NCBI RefSeq assembly: GCF_051020975.1
Contig: NC_135045.1
Coordinates: 1,862,501 to 1,926,500 of the forward strand
Source: Osmia lignaria lignaria
Taxonomy: Eukaryota > Arthropoda > Insecta > Hymenoptera > Megachilidae
Length of the DNA: 64,000 bases
Direction of reading: 5' to 3'
The notes under the pieces are model-generated. The model worked only from the letters and a program-made list of their open reading frames with translations, was not told where the DNA came from and made no database searches. How positions within the stretch are numbered: the stretch's first letter is position 1; each line of letters starts with the position of its first letter. Of this stretch, positions 24,401 to 34,319 are shown piece after piece. A program made the translations under genes and the position numbers.

Positions 24401-26366
24401 ACTTCGTCGATTAACGCGGAGTTTGGAAAATCAACTGGCACCGGGAAGCGAGGCGCTCGGCCAGCTTTGGAAAAGAGTCGAGGACACGGAAACGGAACTC
24501 CGTGATCTTCAGAAACAGTGCCGGGAACTGATCGTACGCACTGCGGCAAGTGTCGAAGCACGGGCCTCCAAGCGTACGAGCAACAGCCAGGTCCATCACT
24601 ACTCAGAGTGAGTACCTTTTATTTTCATTTATTTTTTTCATTGATTTCCCTCGCTTAAAAATGAATCCTTTAACACCCTGAATTTCGTGTATGCACGATA
24701 ACGAACGGGTTAAGAAGCTGGTTATTGGAAAACATTTTTCTTGGTGTACGGTCTTGGTAGTTTCTTAATTTATTCAGACGCTTCGAGACTTTCGAGGGAA
24801 TAAAGAACGATTCTCCTCGGCTCGCATTCCATTTGCATAACGTCGAAATGAGAAGCAAAGAATGAAGGCGTCTATTTAGACGTGGGGACAAGAGCTCGAC
24901 CCGTTCATAGTTCTACTCCCATAACGCGTTCGCTCATTTGAATATAAGAAGTTAGCTGTGAATGAACGCCTCCATGTCTGTCTCCTATCCCGTTAAAATC
25001 CCGTTCGAGGTCTCCAAGTTATTGGCAACTATTTTAGTTGAAAATGTACGTTTGCAAATTTATAAATTTTTCCACGTCAAACGAAGGAAAGTAGAAAGTG
25101 TGTTTCCTTGTTTTACTTTTCTTCCCGATCCGCTCTTTCAATCGCAATTACTCCGAATTCCCATTATCACCGGGCTACCTTATTTAACTTTGTTCGAAGA
25201 ATGCTTTTTTTTATAGTCGCGTTTAATCACTGTTCGCTGGCTACAGTAATAGGTTTAGTTTTCGCTGTAGCATAGAATGCCGACCATATTGCATCGTAAA
25301 AAAAGTTGTAAAAGCTCGTCGCCCCTTTCTCTCGCACTCCCCCTCTTTTCCCCATTTTAATCATAGAAACACCTTCTGACACCTTGTCACTTTTATTTTT
25401 TCATTTTAAAAAGCTGCGTATCCGCGAAGACACGTATCTAAATGCGATTTTCCTTGAAAACTTACCTTTTACTCGTTTCCCGCTCTGGCTTTCGCCCATG
25501 GGATGCTGTAAATTAATTAGCTCGATTAACGCAACACCTTCGACTCTCCGCACTGCGGGATGTTGTTGGTACTAGGTTTTGATATTAATTTAATCTTGAA
25601 CATGGAGACTAATATGATTATCAAGTATCTTATTTACTTCCTCACATTCCTTACAGCACAAATCTTAATGCTTCTTTTAATAACTAATTTATTTTTACTA
25701 TATAGAGATTCTCATATTTTCGAATTTCCAGATCCTCTATAATTATTTATATACATTTTCCTTTTTCCAGCATGCACGAGTTTGCATCTTATTTATTCAT
25801 CCAATTAATACTTACGCTTCAATTTTCACTTAATTTCTATGCTTTTCAGTCACAACCTGCACACCTGTCTTTCAGATCACTGTGTTACAAGAAAGGCTTA
25901 ATTTTAAAAAGCACACATATTTGCATGAATTATCCGCAGTTCCGTAAGCAACCTCTTCCGCCAGAAGGCCAGGATCCTCGTTCAAACCTTTTCCAGATCC
26001 TCCACGTTCGAGAAGGTGCCCAGGAGAATTCTCTAATAAACACGATTTTTCTTTTCCTCTGTGTATTTCTGCAGCAAGCGTAAAAAGACCAGCCCGACGG
26101 AGATGGCGAGAGGAAATTCGGAGCGGATCACGATGATCGCTGCGAAAAGTGGCGCGACGGATGCCGGGGATCCCGACAACGAGCCAGGACTACCTCAAAG
26201 TTGGGTCTGGCGTATCCTGAGGGCGGCATTACCCTTTCAACTAGCTCTGGTCGCTCTATTCTGTGCCGCTTGCCTCTTGGAACCTCATTGTTGCGAGGCT
26301 GCCAACACTCTAAATCTATCTCTCACCCCTCAACTACGATACGTTAGGGGACCACCACCGGTCTGA
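1..26366 (+). CDS. klar: klarsicht (KASH-domain nuclear-envelope protein), 5'-partial, 12 exons in window
   Basis: Join: <1-473, 876-1288, 1556-1685, 1767-2231, 2502-2672, 3707-3844, 5971-6076, 13836-14017, 18156-18319, 19753-19954, 24225-24607, 26075-26366. The first complete codon is at 3. The join is open for 1038 codons plus TGA, and every junction is GT-AG with matching phase. The last 58 residues are a KASH domain: SWVWRILRAALPFQ lead-in, hydrophobic helix at about 994-1010, then a lumenal tail ending RYVRGPPPV. The middle is Ser/acidic-rich with spectrin-repeat-like helical segments. Known role of the family: outer nuclear membrane protein whose tail binds a SUN protein (Klaroid) and whose cytoplasmic part couples nuclei, and in another isoform lipid droplets, to microtubule motors. 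Drosophila Klar-alpha is about 2260 residues, so roughly half is here and the N-terminal exons lie before position 1. Msp300/nesprin is excluded by the short, Klar-type body and KASH sequence. Confidence 0.93.
474..875 (+). other. klar: klar intron (402 bp)
   Basis: AT-rich intron with a T-run near 555-570. The acceptor TTGCAG at 870-875 has a weak pyrimidine tract. I see nothing else in it. Confidence 0.8.
876..1288 (+). CDS. klar: klar exon B
   Basis: Phase 0 entry with PLDSCDASGEYTTEESDGE, then Ser/Gln-rich disordered sequence and PRPWSVSCISQIGNNANL. The exon ends GAT GCC AC before the donor GTGAGT (phase 2). The SCDASGEYTT block is the kind of motif found conserved in KASH/nesprin-family cytoplasmic regions (family recollection). 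Confidence 0.9.
1556..1685 (+). CDS. klar: klar exon C
   Basis: The acceptor is CACAG at 1551-1555 and the first base completes a Thr codon. The exon encodes GSRKSFNNSTSTLLEES, then a strongly basic run (SLRRKKSRLRKKNL). The donor is TTG|GTAAGA. It is too short to stand out as an ORF, but the phase agrees on both sides. The basic patch could be a nuclear-envelope or phospho-regulated binding segment (inference). Confidence 0.88.
1767..2231 (+). CDS. klar: klar exon D
   Basis: Phase 0 exon of 155 residues. It opens GRKSDSSSEG, continues with SRDCHGRLTTLVKSGSFSG, a Cys-containing RLPCCTSVASTSETEPEEQ stretch, and ends NSFSEQAWDNYQ at CAG|GTAAAC. The AWDNYQ end continues into EKYMSEPYSE of the next exon, a well-ordered block likely to be under constraint. 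Confidence 0.92.
2502..2672 (+). CDS. klar: klar exon E
   Basis: Exactly 57 codons, phase 0 on both sides, so it is skippable without a frameshift. It encodes EKYMSEPYSEAPDVETARRL followed by a LLDFGDDYRNFLDSQSDC block, a helical spectrin-like segment, then a Ser/Pro linker. The donor is CAT|GTACGT. Confidence 0.92.
2673..3706 (+). other. klar: klar intron (1034 bp)
   Basis: AT-rich with T/C runs near 2763-2785 and a good TTTGTTTCAG acceptor. No other feature seen. A 13-base let-7-like match at 2819-2831 was examined and rejected. Confidence 0.8.
3707..3844 (+). CDS. klar: klar exon F
   Basis: 46 codons, phase 0/0 (skippable). Highly acidic start EIVDTTEDSDSDVEDIRN, then helical VVEKSQSQLTLAENLFARA. 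The exon ends PEDC at TGC|GTACGT. Confidence 0.9.
3845..5970 (+). other. klar: klar intron with MITE insertion
   Basis: An AT-rich 2.1-kb intron. The only structure seen is the palindromic element at 4830-5471. The acceptor is TGTTTGTAG at 5970. Confidence 0.85.
4830..5471. mobile_element. Palindromic non-autonomous DNA transposon (MITE) with 8-bp target duplication
   Basis: The element at 4838-5463 is flanked by perfect 8-bp direct repeats TTATACTT (4830-4837 and 5464-5471). Its ends are identical inverted repeats GGTAAATGTCTACAATTAG (19 bp). Inside, the two arms stay largely inverted-complementary for about 200 bp: the GACTATTGTTGACTGGTCAA segment near 5267 is the inverse of the segment near 5117-5136, and the TTTGGATTC and GGTTATCAGAAAAAATATAA blocks also pair. 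The arms are split by a unique spacer of about 110 bp. The left arm carries an extra stretch of about 90 bp and a tandem ATTAGACA expansion. There is no transposase ORF. An 8-bp duplication fits hAT or P superfamilies, but the termini match no family I can name. Confidence 0.85.
5971..6076 (+). CDS. klar: klar exon G
   Basis: Phase 0 entry, phase 1 exit (GTT CGT G|GTAAGT). It encodes TEVECACRENLRCLHALLES then VSNSFRSEKYMKQVR, an amphipathic helix opening the spectrin-repeat-like region completed by exon H. Confidence 0.9.
7974..7980 (+). promoter_or_regulatory. Candidate TATA box of an internal promoter
   Basis: TATAAAA sits just upstream of a CpG-rich patch (7981-8480) in an otherwise AT-rich intron. 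A start site about 30 bp on, near 8005, would fall in CACTCAATCG, a loose initiator match. A transcript from here could carry the ORF at 8902. Alternatively it could splice to klar exon H, whose second base is followed directly by ATG (13838). Confidence 0.35.
8902..9213 (+). CDS. Hypothetical 103-residue protein nested in a klar intron
   Basis: An ATG ORF (second ATG immediately after) with an in-frame TAA at 8878 upstream and TAA at 9211-9213. I do not recognise the product. It has no signal peptide or membrane helix. It is mixed charged with a helical LLKLFRQNPDNREAKELL stretch and a basic C-terminal third. The composition (balanced Lys/Glu, few rare runs) is more protein-like than the low-complexity frames nearby, and the upstream CpG patch with a TATA box is consistent with its own promoter. 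There is no intron or klar-compatible donor at its end. It could equally be a chance ORF of 312 bp. Confidence 0.3.
   Translation: MMFEKAENSVGKDTQNTCYAYQEIITKDQPDGACTYPFMLNPPTINPFVASKLLKLFRQNPDNREAKELLVETGTFENFSRILTIFRRHKYLKETYVEETISK
13836..14017 (+). CDS. klar: klar exon H
   Basis: A strong acceptor (T12 then TTCAG), phase 1 entry and phase 0 exit (ACG|GTAAGA). It encodes GMLEKWESLTTRVEETQMAS then HRELTALQTEFKAAHDRLFS, a classic spectrin-repeat helix pattern with the conserved Trp (LEKWESL). ATG at 13838 could act as a start in shorter transcripts. Confidence 0.92.
14580..15161 (+). promoter_or_regulatory. klar: Candidate internal klar promoter / 5' leader
   Basis: A GC-elevated island in an AT-rich intron. 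The + strand is purine-rich up to about 14770 and strongly pyrimidine-rich from 14850 to 15130, the skew often seen around insect promoters and 5' leaders. It directly precedes an ATG exon with a good donor. No TATA box is visible. Confidence 0.35.
15162..15242 (+). CDS. klar: Candidate alternative first exon of a short klar isoform
   Basis: The ATG opens a 27-codon stretch (MLPIYHQDVLASNICWLNWS, then VCCIMQQ) ending CAG|GTAACC, a phase 0 donor. The next klar exon (18156) is entered in phase 0, so splicing would give an N-terminally truncated Klar of 27 + 346 residues that keeps the KASH domain. Drosophila klar has a known internally initiated isoform (Klar-gamma), which makes this plausible. 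Evidence is phase, position and the preceding skewed island only. Confidence 0.4.
16270..16430 (+). other. G-rich tract, possible quadruplex-forming
   Basis: The + strand has many GGG/GGGG runs, including GGGAGAGGGGGGG near 16390-16401. A 203-codon minus-strand ORF across it is low-complexity (Pro/Ser-rich) and not credible as a gene. Confidence 0.35.
18156..18319 (+). CDS. klar: klar exon I
   Basis: The acceptor is GTTCTAG. Phase 0 entry, phase 2 exit (CAA AA|GTGAGT). It encodes TELAALRDRKAAMLALNVST then HRLITDLGNSASLIFTALKD and VADLYRVWDETFQK, helical with a spectrin-type Trp. It is also the acceptor exon for the candidate 15162 first exon. Confidence 0.92.
18320..19752 (+). other. klar: klar intron (1.4 kb)
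   Basis: GC-moderate in its first 400 bp, then AT-rich. A small perfect hairpin GAGGC..GCCTC lies near 19390-19405. No exon or mobile element seen. Confidence 0.75.
19753..19954 (+). CDS. klar: klar exon J
   Basis: Phase 2 entry completes Lys. The exon encodes QQLCALQAVQQFSIRLAELQ then CALRRDKDTLAVLDVALQAG, a heptad-like helical segment, and ends KQDMNCQ at CAG|GTAAGA (phase 0). Confidence 0.92.
21564..21590. repeat. (TTTA)n microsatellite
   Basis: About five ATTT units within an intron. Confidence 0.8.
21771..21790. repeat. (CGACG)4 tandem repeat
   Basis: Four exact 5-bp CpG-rich units, followed by two copies of TGCGAGCGTAT. Confidence 0.85.
24135..24224 (+). CDS. klar: Candidate in-frame alternative N-terminus joined to klar exon K
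   Basis: ATG at 24135 is the first after an in-frame TAA (24075). It reads through 30 codons (MLKKNAKGKNKNSGVVRGKL then KMRFAMFLLQ) directly into exon K without a stop, across the exon K acceptor. If a transcript starts here, it would encode a 254-residue protein with a basic head, one helical repeat and the KASH domain. Known insect klar transcripts were not consulted. It may simply be open intron sequence. Confidence 0.3.
24225..24607 (+). CDS. klar: klar exon K
   Basis: The acceptor is TTGTTGCAG. Phase 0 entry, phase 2 exit (TCA GA|GTGAGT). It has Ser/Gly-rich low complexity (SDSGISDSGSEQELSERER), then the last spectrin-like helix RRLTRSLENQLAPGSEALGQ with LWKRVEDTETELRDLQKQC, the canonical membrane-proximal repeat of KASH proteins. 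It ends with a basic/Ser linker SKRTSNSQVHHYS. Confidence 0.95.
24608..26074 (+). other. klar: klar intron (1.5 kb)
   Basis: AT-rich, with a T-rich acceptor region ending TTTCTGCAG. I see no exon or repeat in it. Confidence 0.8.
26075..26366 (+). CDS. klar: klar exon L: KASH domain and stop
   Basis: The first base completes Asp. It opens with a basic KRKKTSPTEMARGN linker, then SWVWRILRAALPFQ before the transmembrane helix LALVALFCAACLL. The lumenal tail ends LTPQLRYVRGPPPV and TGA at 26364. Counting back from the last residue as 0, Cys is at -23, the position that in vertebrate nesprins forms a disulfide with the SUN domain (established). The Pro-Pro-Pro-X end that docks in the SUN trimer is present with X = Val. 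Confidence 0.97.
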
Positions 26367-26478
26367 GCCACCCAACGCTCGACCATTTGGGTGAACACGT
26401 TGAACAGAGCCGATGCTCTAATGATAAACAGCGTTCGGATCGACTAATTTCTCCTGTCACCTGACTTTGTAGCTTCGT

Positions 26479-26497
26479 AGAGAGAGAGAGAGAGAGA
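26479..26497. repeat. (AG)n microsatellite in klar 3' UTR
   Basis: Nine to ten AG units about 110 bp after the klar stop. Confidence 0.85.
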
Positions 26498-27501
26498 GAA
26501 AGAAAAATGGATTCGTTGATCGCGATCACGAACGCAGGATCTAGAAAGGGGTGGTAGATCGTTGTTAGACACGAGGAGCGCACGATTTTCGGTAAATCGA
26601 GCTAGCTGGTACACTGCCAACGTTGCCGGGTTATTCAAATTTATTATCGAGTATTTTACTTCGGTTCCTCTTTTTCAATGAACCACTTGGGATTTATCGT
26701 AGACTGTATACAGGGTGTTCTGTGCGGAATTTGAACAATACATTAGAAATATTTTTCTATTGAATGTATTATAATTAATTCTTCATGAAAATAATAGAAT
26801 TTGACAGGGATTTATCAAGTGCAGTTTGCAATTTTATATTGATAGTAAAAATAATTATATTTCTGATTTCTAGTATTCAGATTTTCTCAAGTTACTTCGA
26901 TGATACAATTTGTCCAAATTCCACAGAACGCTGCTTAAAATTCATGAAATTTCATCTACATTTTTGAAGAAACACTTGAGATTTGATATCTCAGTGAATT
27001 GCACAAAGTTATACTCTTTTCATATCAACGTTTACACACATATGTTTTATCTTGTGTCGCAAGTTTGACTGCCGTGTCAATTTCAAAGCACCGTTGGCAT
27101 AATTTTCGGTCTCGTCGCATTCTTCGAAATTTCCCTGATTCACGCACTGCCAAACTTTCCTGTCAATTGCTCGCAAGCTCAAAGATGCGACGAGAGAACG
27201 AGTTCCTCTATTATCGATGAAACCCTTGGACTTGGTTCCTCTTTTACAGACTGATATGCAACGACCTGTGCGAGGAAAATGTGCGCTCGCTTGAAGTTGT
27301 GATATAAAAGAGAAAAAAAAAAGAATAGAAAAAAAAAATACACAAATGTAATACGTAAAAGTGACTGAGGCGCGACGTAGATAGATGACAATGAGCACTA
27401 GGTCAAAAAAAAGAGATAAATAATGATCAGTGAGGATACTTTTTTTATACGTTTTTACGATATTTATCTTTTGTGTAATTGCATTAGAAACGAAGAGGAT
27501 A

Positions 27502-27507
27502 AATAAA
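27502..27507 (+). terminator. klar: Candidate klar polyadenylation signal AATAAA
   Basis: The first canonical hexamer I found after the stop, about 1.1 kb downstream. Other candidates exist (28640-28645). Confidence 0.25.
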
Positions 27508-28846
27508 TTTATCCAAATGCAGGATCAAATGCATTGATCTTCGAATATTAATAGAAACCTCTTCGATAACGAGAGATAAGGTTGAGAAGTATTTATAAAG
27601 AGAAAACTTTATCTTCTATGCAGAGAGCATTTACAACGAAACGAAAAATTGATCGCTGAATGATCAATAATCTTTTCTATTTGCATAATTAACGAGGTTT
27701 CGAAAGTTCACTAAATAAGTGACGATTTTGTTATATAGTATAAATATTTATTTATATATGTTGCAAATTATATATATACATGTATTATTATTGTTCATAA
27801 TTTAACGTCAATCATGATGAGGTGACATTTATGGTGTTGCTAGGGAAACAGATATACCGGAAACTCTGCTGAAGTGCAGACGTTTCATTTCCAATCATTT
27901 GCATGCTGGTGTTGAATGACAGTAATACCGTTTTGTTGTTTTCAGTGATTTGTTTCTTTTGTTTTTTTTTTACGATGGCTGTTTGCAGCTTACGAGAATA
28001 AAGGGGGTGGCATTAATCAATGCCACCCTGGAGGTTGCGATGGGATTTCATTTAATATAACCAGAAAAAAAAATTTTTTCGTTTTTAATTTCTTTTCCTT
28101 TGTTATTAATAGCGTAATTATCAATCAAGATTGTATTAAATGAAATTCTTTCGCTCACTGGGTTATCTTTTTGCTCATTGCAAACGGCCCAAATGCTTCG
28201 AGGCCAAAAAGAAACCCTCGATCATTCTGATTCGCAGCCACGCAAGTCTGCAATTCTAATGAAACTAACATCGGACTGACAGGTTCGTGCGACTGGTCTC
28301 CAGTGATAATTTCATTAAAATGCCAGGCGATGTCGTGTTCGATATCGTTTACGTAGCATCTTCTACGTAGAAACTTGGCTCGCGACCTTCTCATTTCGAA
28401 GAACCTTCGAGTTCTCTCGAATTCCATCGACAGATTTTTTTTTTTTTTAATCAATCCACTCACGAAGAGTCGCTTGAGTGTTGCATAATATTTGCTCTTC
28501 GTGAGTACACTTACGAGTAAAGGTTGTTAAGGGTTGTTTATGTTTCGATTGAAACACACCCTTTTGCAGTATGATTCCTCTGCAATGAGGATCATGGGGG
28601 TGAAAAGAAGAGCTAATTAATGCTCGATCAATGAATATAAATAAATAGGGAGAGGAATGATGATAATTGAAAGGTGTGAAGTTGTACATTGCACCATAGG
28701 AATGGTGTTAGAATTAGGGGTAGGTTTTCATAGGAGTTAAAGGAGAACGTTAGAAAATCGTTTCTATATATTTTGCATGATACAGGATTTTTATTCTTAC
28801 GACTATTAAATTGTACAATGGTTTGGTGGTGTTTCATAATACGTAT

Positions 28847-29018
28847 ACAGGGTGTCCCCTTTTAATCAATTAATAAAATTGCACCTTGACTTTGGATTTT
28901 TATTTTAAAAAGTTTTCACTATTTTTTATACAATTTTTCAAGAAATCATCTGAGTGATATTTTAAGTGATAAAAATTTATATTTACACATGAATTTGGAT
29001 TAAAATGGAACACCCTGT
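28847..29018. mobile_element. Short MITE-like element with ACAGGGTGT ends
   Basis: The left end ACAGGGTGTCCCCTTTTAAT and the inverted right end ACAGGGTGTTCCATTTTAAT match at 17 of 20 positions over 172 bp. The interior is AT-rich and has no coding capacity. The ACAGGGTGT-YCC terminus recurs in many insect Tc1/mariner-type MITEs (recollection). No clean TA duplication is visible on both sides, so the family is uncertain. Confidence 0.55.
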
Positions 29019-32000
29019 TTGTAAGCTTGTATAAAGCTCGGACAGTAGATTTTTATCGATGATAATTGCTGAATATCGATTGCTGTGATTATATCGATAT
29101 GCTAATCGGTCTTCGATAGAGGCAATAATTAATTTGATCAGTTTGATGACTGCACGAAATATCGAGTGATAGAGGATAACCGGTGATCAAAAAATCGGTG
29201 AAAATTTGGAATTTTATTTTTCTACATTTTAGAGGATATTCTTATTTGTCAAAGCTAACGGGTAGTTTACAACACTGGTTCAGTGTTTGCTTTTTAACGA
29301 ACGTTCACAACGATTCGTTTGATTTTCAGCTCGAAACACCGAGCTTCCGTTTCGTCTTCTGTGCCGGATGTTTTTTTATGAAAAGCACAGCCGTTTTGAA
29401 TTCTCCAATTCGCATACTTTTTATAACTTTTAATATTCGAAAAGTGTAAGATAAACTAGAGAGGTGAATAATTCATGTAAATATGTGCGTATGTAAAACA
29501 AACGAATTAATCGCACCTATAAGAATGATCAATATTTTTTCTAAACAAAAAAAACACAAAAAAAAGAAGAGAAACATAGGCATTATATCATTTCGTAGAG
29601 GGAAAGGAAATTAGAGAGGTCTATTTTGTGAGATATTTTGCTAGGGAAAGGGATTGTAGGCGATAAGAAGAAACTTACTCGTATTCGTTCAATTTTATTA
29701 TTAGAATATACACAATTATCATACGCTTCGATGTGAAACGTCTGAAACACTGATGATGATTTTGCTTATAAATTTTCAAAAAATTATTTCAACACGTCTT
29801 AAAGATTTGCGGGGCTATCGCGACCCCTATAATCCAAGGAAACATATCGAAAAAAAGAATAGCGCGAGAGAATAAAAATTTTTTCAAAAAAAAACGACGA
29901 ACGATTCGCCAGAGTTGTTAGTGTGAAGGCTTTCGCAGTTGATGCACGATGCTTACCGTGTAAGCGTACACGTTTACGAGTGTGTTTTGTGTTTAGCAGT
30001 AGCGATAGTACACCTCTGCCGGACCTTTCTGGCAGAAGGTATCTTGTTCACGAACAAGATGAGTCCGTGAAGTTTGCAAGCAGGATTTTTATATTCCTGC
30101 AGACTTTGACCGACCGTGTGTAAACTTGGCTTGTATTAACTCGCCTTAGTTAACATTAGTGGAAACCGTGAGAACATTACCAGAAAACGGTTTCCCAAAT
30201 CGATCAACCTGATCGAAACAAATCAATCGTAACGTTGCTTTACGACGAAAGATACATAAAAGAAAAAAAAAATAAGAAATGTTGGATATGAATATTTCTT
30301 CCAAGACGATGCATGCTTGAAAAAGGAAAAAGATAATGGAAATGAATGAGCGAAATAATGGGTCGCATTCGATGCACCCATTTTTTTAACGTTGTTGTAC
30401 TTACGTGTTTTTGACGATACATTTACACGTAGATCCACACAAACTTACACGCATACATACAGACACAACTTAACAGCTAGTTGTATTCTCTTGCATACCT
30501 GATTTTTTATTAAACGAACAATCCCGTGGGATCGAAGGAACTTCATCGAGATCAGTAAAGATGACGACCCCCTTCGGTGTCGTTAAACAGAGAGAACTTA
30601 AGAAACAGAGCGATTTTCGTCGCTGGATATACCGTTCCGTAATAATTCTTGGTAATTAGCCTGAGGAATTGTTGAAGTTCATGGATCAATAAGATAGAGC
30701 ATTAAATTGTAAAAATTTAAGACAGTATTTAAAAGAGAAGAAACATTTAGTCCATTAAATTGCAGTGGTAGCATTCATCCTCTATATTAATTAAATTCTT
30801 CTAATTATTCTACGTCGAAAATCACTCTGTTTACTTAAGTATAGTGCAAGAAAATTTTCGTGCACTTTGAAGGATCCGTCATAGGACATCCTGTTACGAG
30901 GTTCGCTTGATTCAAGTCCTTGTTCGTCGAATTTAGATTTTCTTATCTTCTTTAGTGACTAAGAGTCAAGATTTTTGGCAAAAAATTGTTACTGTAGAAT
31001 GACGAAGGAAAAACTGGAATCGACGAACACGAGGCCTGCTTCACCTGCCTTATTTACCTATGATAATATGTATAAAGTACCTGAGAAATCAAAATAATTA
31101 CTTATATATCTATATACGTATGTATACATTGAAAGAGAATGATTTTTCCGTTTCAATCTCGATCGTGTCGTGCTTGCAACGAGCTTGGTTTTTCTCGCGA
31201 AATGTATTCATCTTTGCGTTGCTATTACGACTATTTAGATTCTAATTTGCATGCGGTTTTTACGTTTAACGAATGCTACGATATAAGGTCAGTGTACGAA
31301 CGTATCGTTATGTATTTTGGGGGAAAAATCGATAAAAATGAAAAAAATGGTATAAAGGATATGAATTTATGTACGTTTACTTGCAGGCTGCAGGTTATAT
31401 TATACGATAATTTAGATTTTTACAGCGGCTTGCAGTTTCGATTTCTAAATTTAATTTCATGGTAAAATTTTATGGTAAAATGAATCATTTAAATATGGTC
31501 ATTTCGTTGAGGAAGAAACTGCAGGTCATTTTTGCAAGAAAGTTTGATTTGAAATTTCTACTTTCGTGAGTATGATGCCTCGTTGGATTCTTGCGTCTTA
31601 CTTAAAAATTAACCCTCCATGAACCGTTTCTTTGAGTAGTATTATTGATCAGTATATATTTTATTTTTCACAAGTATTTTTTACCTTTCTTGACGGACAA
31701 CGAGTATTCATTTCTTTTTGGACTTTGGTTCACGGAGGATTGAACTTGATTGTATTGATGAAATTCAATTACAATTCATCGAAGACGCGATCGAATTTAA
31801 TTATCGAAGTTTTATATTTTATTTTGTGACTTTGGCGCCGTAATTTTGAGTAACTGCATGACACCTTAGGACAGTGAGTGGAAATCAACATTTAAGGTTT
31901 TTCTTTTTAAATTTATCCATAGATTTTGCCCACAGGTTTTCTTCGACTGTTAATGTGAGAACTTTGCGTCAATTACAGCGCCGAATTTTATTACCGTAAG

Positions 32001-34319
32001 GAAAACACGTTCGTTCAAATTACAGAATTTAATATTATCATTTAATTAATGATTTCTTCATTTTTTTACAAGTTTCAGATTTTGATTTTTTGATAGAATA
32101 AAATAAAAATTGCCCATACAGTGATTAAAGAGAGATGAAAATTTCAACATTGAACGAACGCTTTTCCATATGGTTTCTCTAACTGTTTATTTCTCTTAGA
32201 ATAAGTAGCATTAATTTTATTTGCTCAGACTTGCGCGCGAGTTTGCCATTCACTCCATTTCAGATGTACCGCTCCATTCGTATGAAATTTTTTCACTCCA
32301 TTCAATCATCGTTCACGCATCATTGCATCTATCACGTTCTATACTTATATTGAAACAGTACCGATAATATTTTCTACGATTACCAAGTATTCTAGTGTAT
32401 TTTGGCACTGTGGAGAAATAAATTACAGTTTTGGACAACACCACGACTTTCTTCATTCGCTGTTCAAGAAGCCTGCACGATTCATTCATATCCTTCTATT
32501 AAGATATTATTTTCATTCTTTAGAATCTTAAATAAACTTCAATTTTCTTTACAGATTTTATTTTACAGTCGTTCGTCTCCAGTTAACATTTATTTCTCTT
32601 TTATTTCCTTTCAGATCAATTTCCATCGCATCTTAGATTCTCCATAGTTTCACCCGTGTTCCTGTTTTAATTCCTTTGTAATCCTTATTAATTTTTTCAG
32701 GATAAATTTAGCTATAAGTTCGAGCTCCCGGATAATAAATTATTTAATATTTAAGCCACTAGTTTTCGTTAAATTTACATATTAACATTCGTTGAAATCA
32801 TTCGGGAAAAAAAGAAGCAAGAATATCCGCGAAAAGGCAGGTAACTGAAACTTTGTAGCTGGGTATATTCGCGGTGCCAAAAGTAACAGAGAGAAAGCGC
32901 AATGCTAAGTGTATCCGCAGTAATAATTCGCTGGCAATTGATACAGAGGTAGAGGATGATTGCGGTGTAGCTGTGCGGGGTCGATTCTGGCGGCGTTAGT
33001 GAAGTCAGTACGAAGGTAGGGATATTAGAGGTTAAAGGGCGCGGCCGCTATGTTATTACGACTCACACCTGTAGCCAAGGTAGGCCAGCACGGCCAAACT
33101 TTTCTCCGGGAATCTACTTAATGGTTCCAGGATATCGTAAGTCGAACCTGTAAATAAATTATTACTGCGACTGGCGGTCTTTAATCCGACCTGCATAGAT
33201 ATTGCCCTTTAATCATGCGACGAGTAACACGTTGCAATTTCCAAACGGGATTACCTATCTACCTTGCCGGCCATTAAAAACATTCGCGGCATTCTAATAG
33301 GTTTTCGCGAAACGAAACGAAAAACGATCTTAGATTTCATCCCGCAACATCGTGTCGAATGGTATCTTCCGCTCTTCTGTGTACTTAATTCACGTTTTAA
33401 CGGTACACTTGTTATTTCGTAAGAATCTTTCATTGCTTTTATACAGTCGTATCTAGAATTTACTTTAGAGGAACAAATTTTTTTAATAGATATGAATGCA
33501 GCGTGTTTACACGTACAGCCTCATCCAGAGCATTTTATTTGTAATTTAATTCGTAATTTACGAAGAGCAAAGAGGGAGAGAAATAAGACAAGTGATGAGA
33601 TCGCTGCTTTAACAGCAAGCAAATGAGCAAAGACAAGAAGTATTATTTTTTACGGGGACCACCCCCCAAGCGAGCAAATGGTCTGTGTCGCGCTCCTCTA
33701 TGACTCCTACGGGGTTTTTCTTCTTCTTCTCTCTATCATGCCCTTCGTTTAAAGGCGAGCAAAGATCTTACCAACCTCTTTCACCCTTGCCAGTCGAAAG
33801 GGTTGGAACTGGGCGAGCTGTAAATTACCAAGAGGGCATTTTGATTAAATTTTTTATTGTAGCCTGGCCGGTTACAACCGGAGGGAGCTGACACCGAGTG
33901 CCGGGTGATTTAACCTTGCCGGCTGGCCTGCGCTTTTATTTTCCATTCGCGTACCTGAATCTCTGATTAGAAGTAATAATTCGCCTGGCGCGTACGCTTA
34001 TCGCGGATACGTAGCCGGAGAATGGTATTAATGGGGCTGAAAAAGGGTGAGAAAGGGGTTGCTTGTGTCCGATGTATATCCTCTCTCAGGGAAATTCGAA
34101 GTTGATGTAATTTGTTTGTTTCGGTTTAATTGGTAAAAAAGTAACTAACAAAATATCGAATCATTAAATTTATTCTTTATTTTATTTCAATGTGCAAGGT
34201 AGAAACGAGTTTGCCCTTAGGTGTACTAGGGTTGATTTTTCACACGAGGTATAGATAAATCATCTTCGAACAAGAAGTCGTCTCCCGTATGATCCGATCC
34301 AAGCTGATAACAGAAATTC
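29019..34319. other. Intergenic interval between klar and the second gene
   Basis: AT-rich with numerous A/T runs. A slightly GC-richer block lies at 32940-33130 and another at 33650-34030. No ORF with protein-like composition, tRNA or long repeat was recognised on either strand. Confidence 0.6.

Larger units (their letters stand above)
26367..28700 (+). other. klar: klar 3' UTR and downstream flank
   Basis: Non-coding sequence after TGA. It holds an (AG)n run at 26479-26497 and a solitary CAGGGTGTTC element end at about 26711. AATAAA signals occur at 27502-27507 and 28640-28645. Where the transcript ends cannot be fixed from sequence alone. Confidence 0.5.

Noticed and set aside
33045..33070. 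TTATTACGACTCACA resembling a phage T7 promoter next to a NotI site, suggesting vector
   Set aside because: Only a partial match to the T7 promoter. The surrounding sequence is ordinary AT-rich genomic DNA, with no other vector parts.
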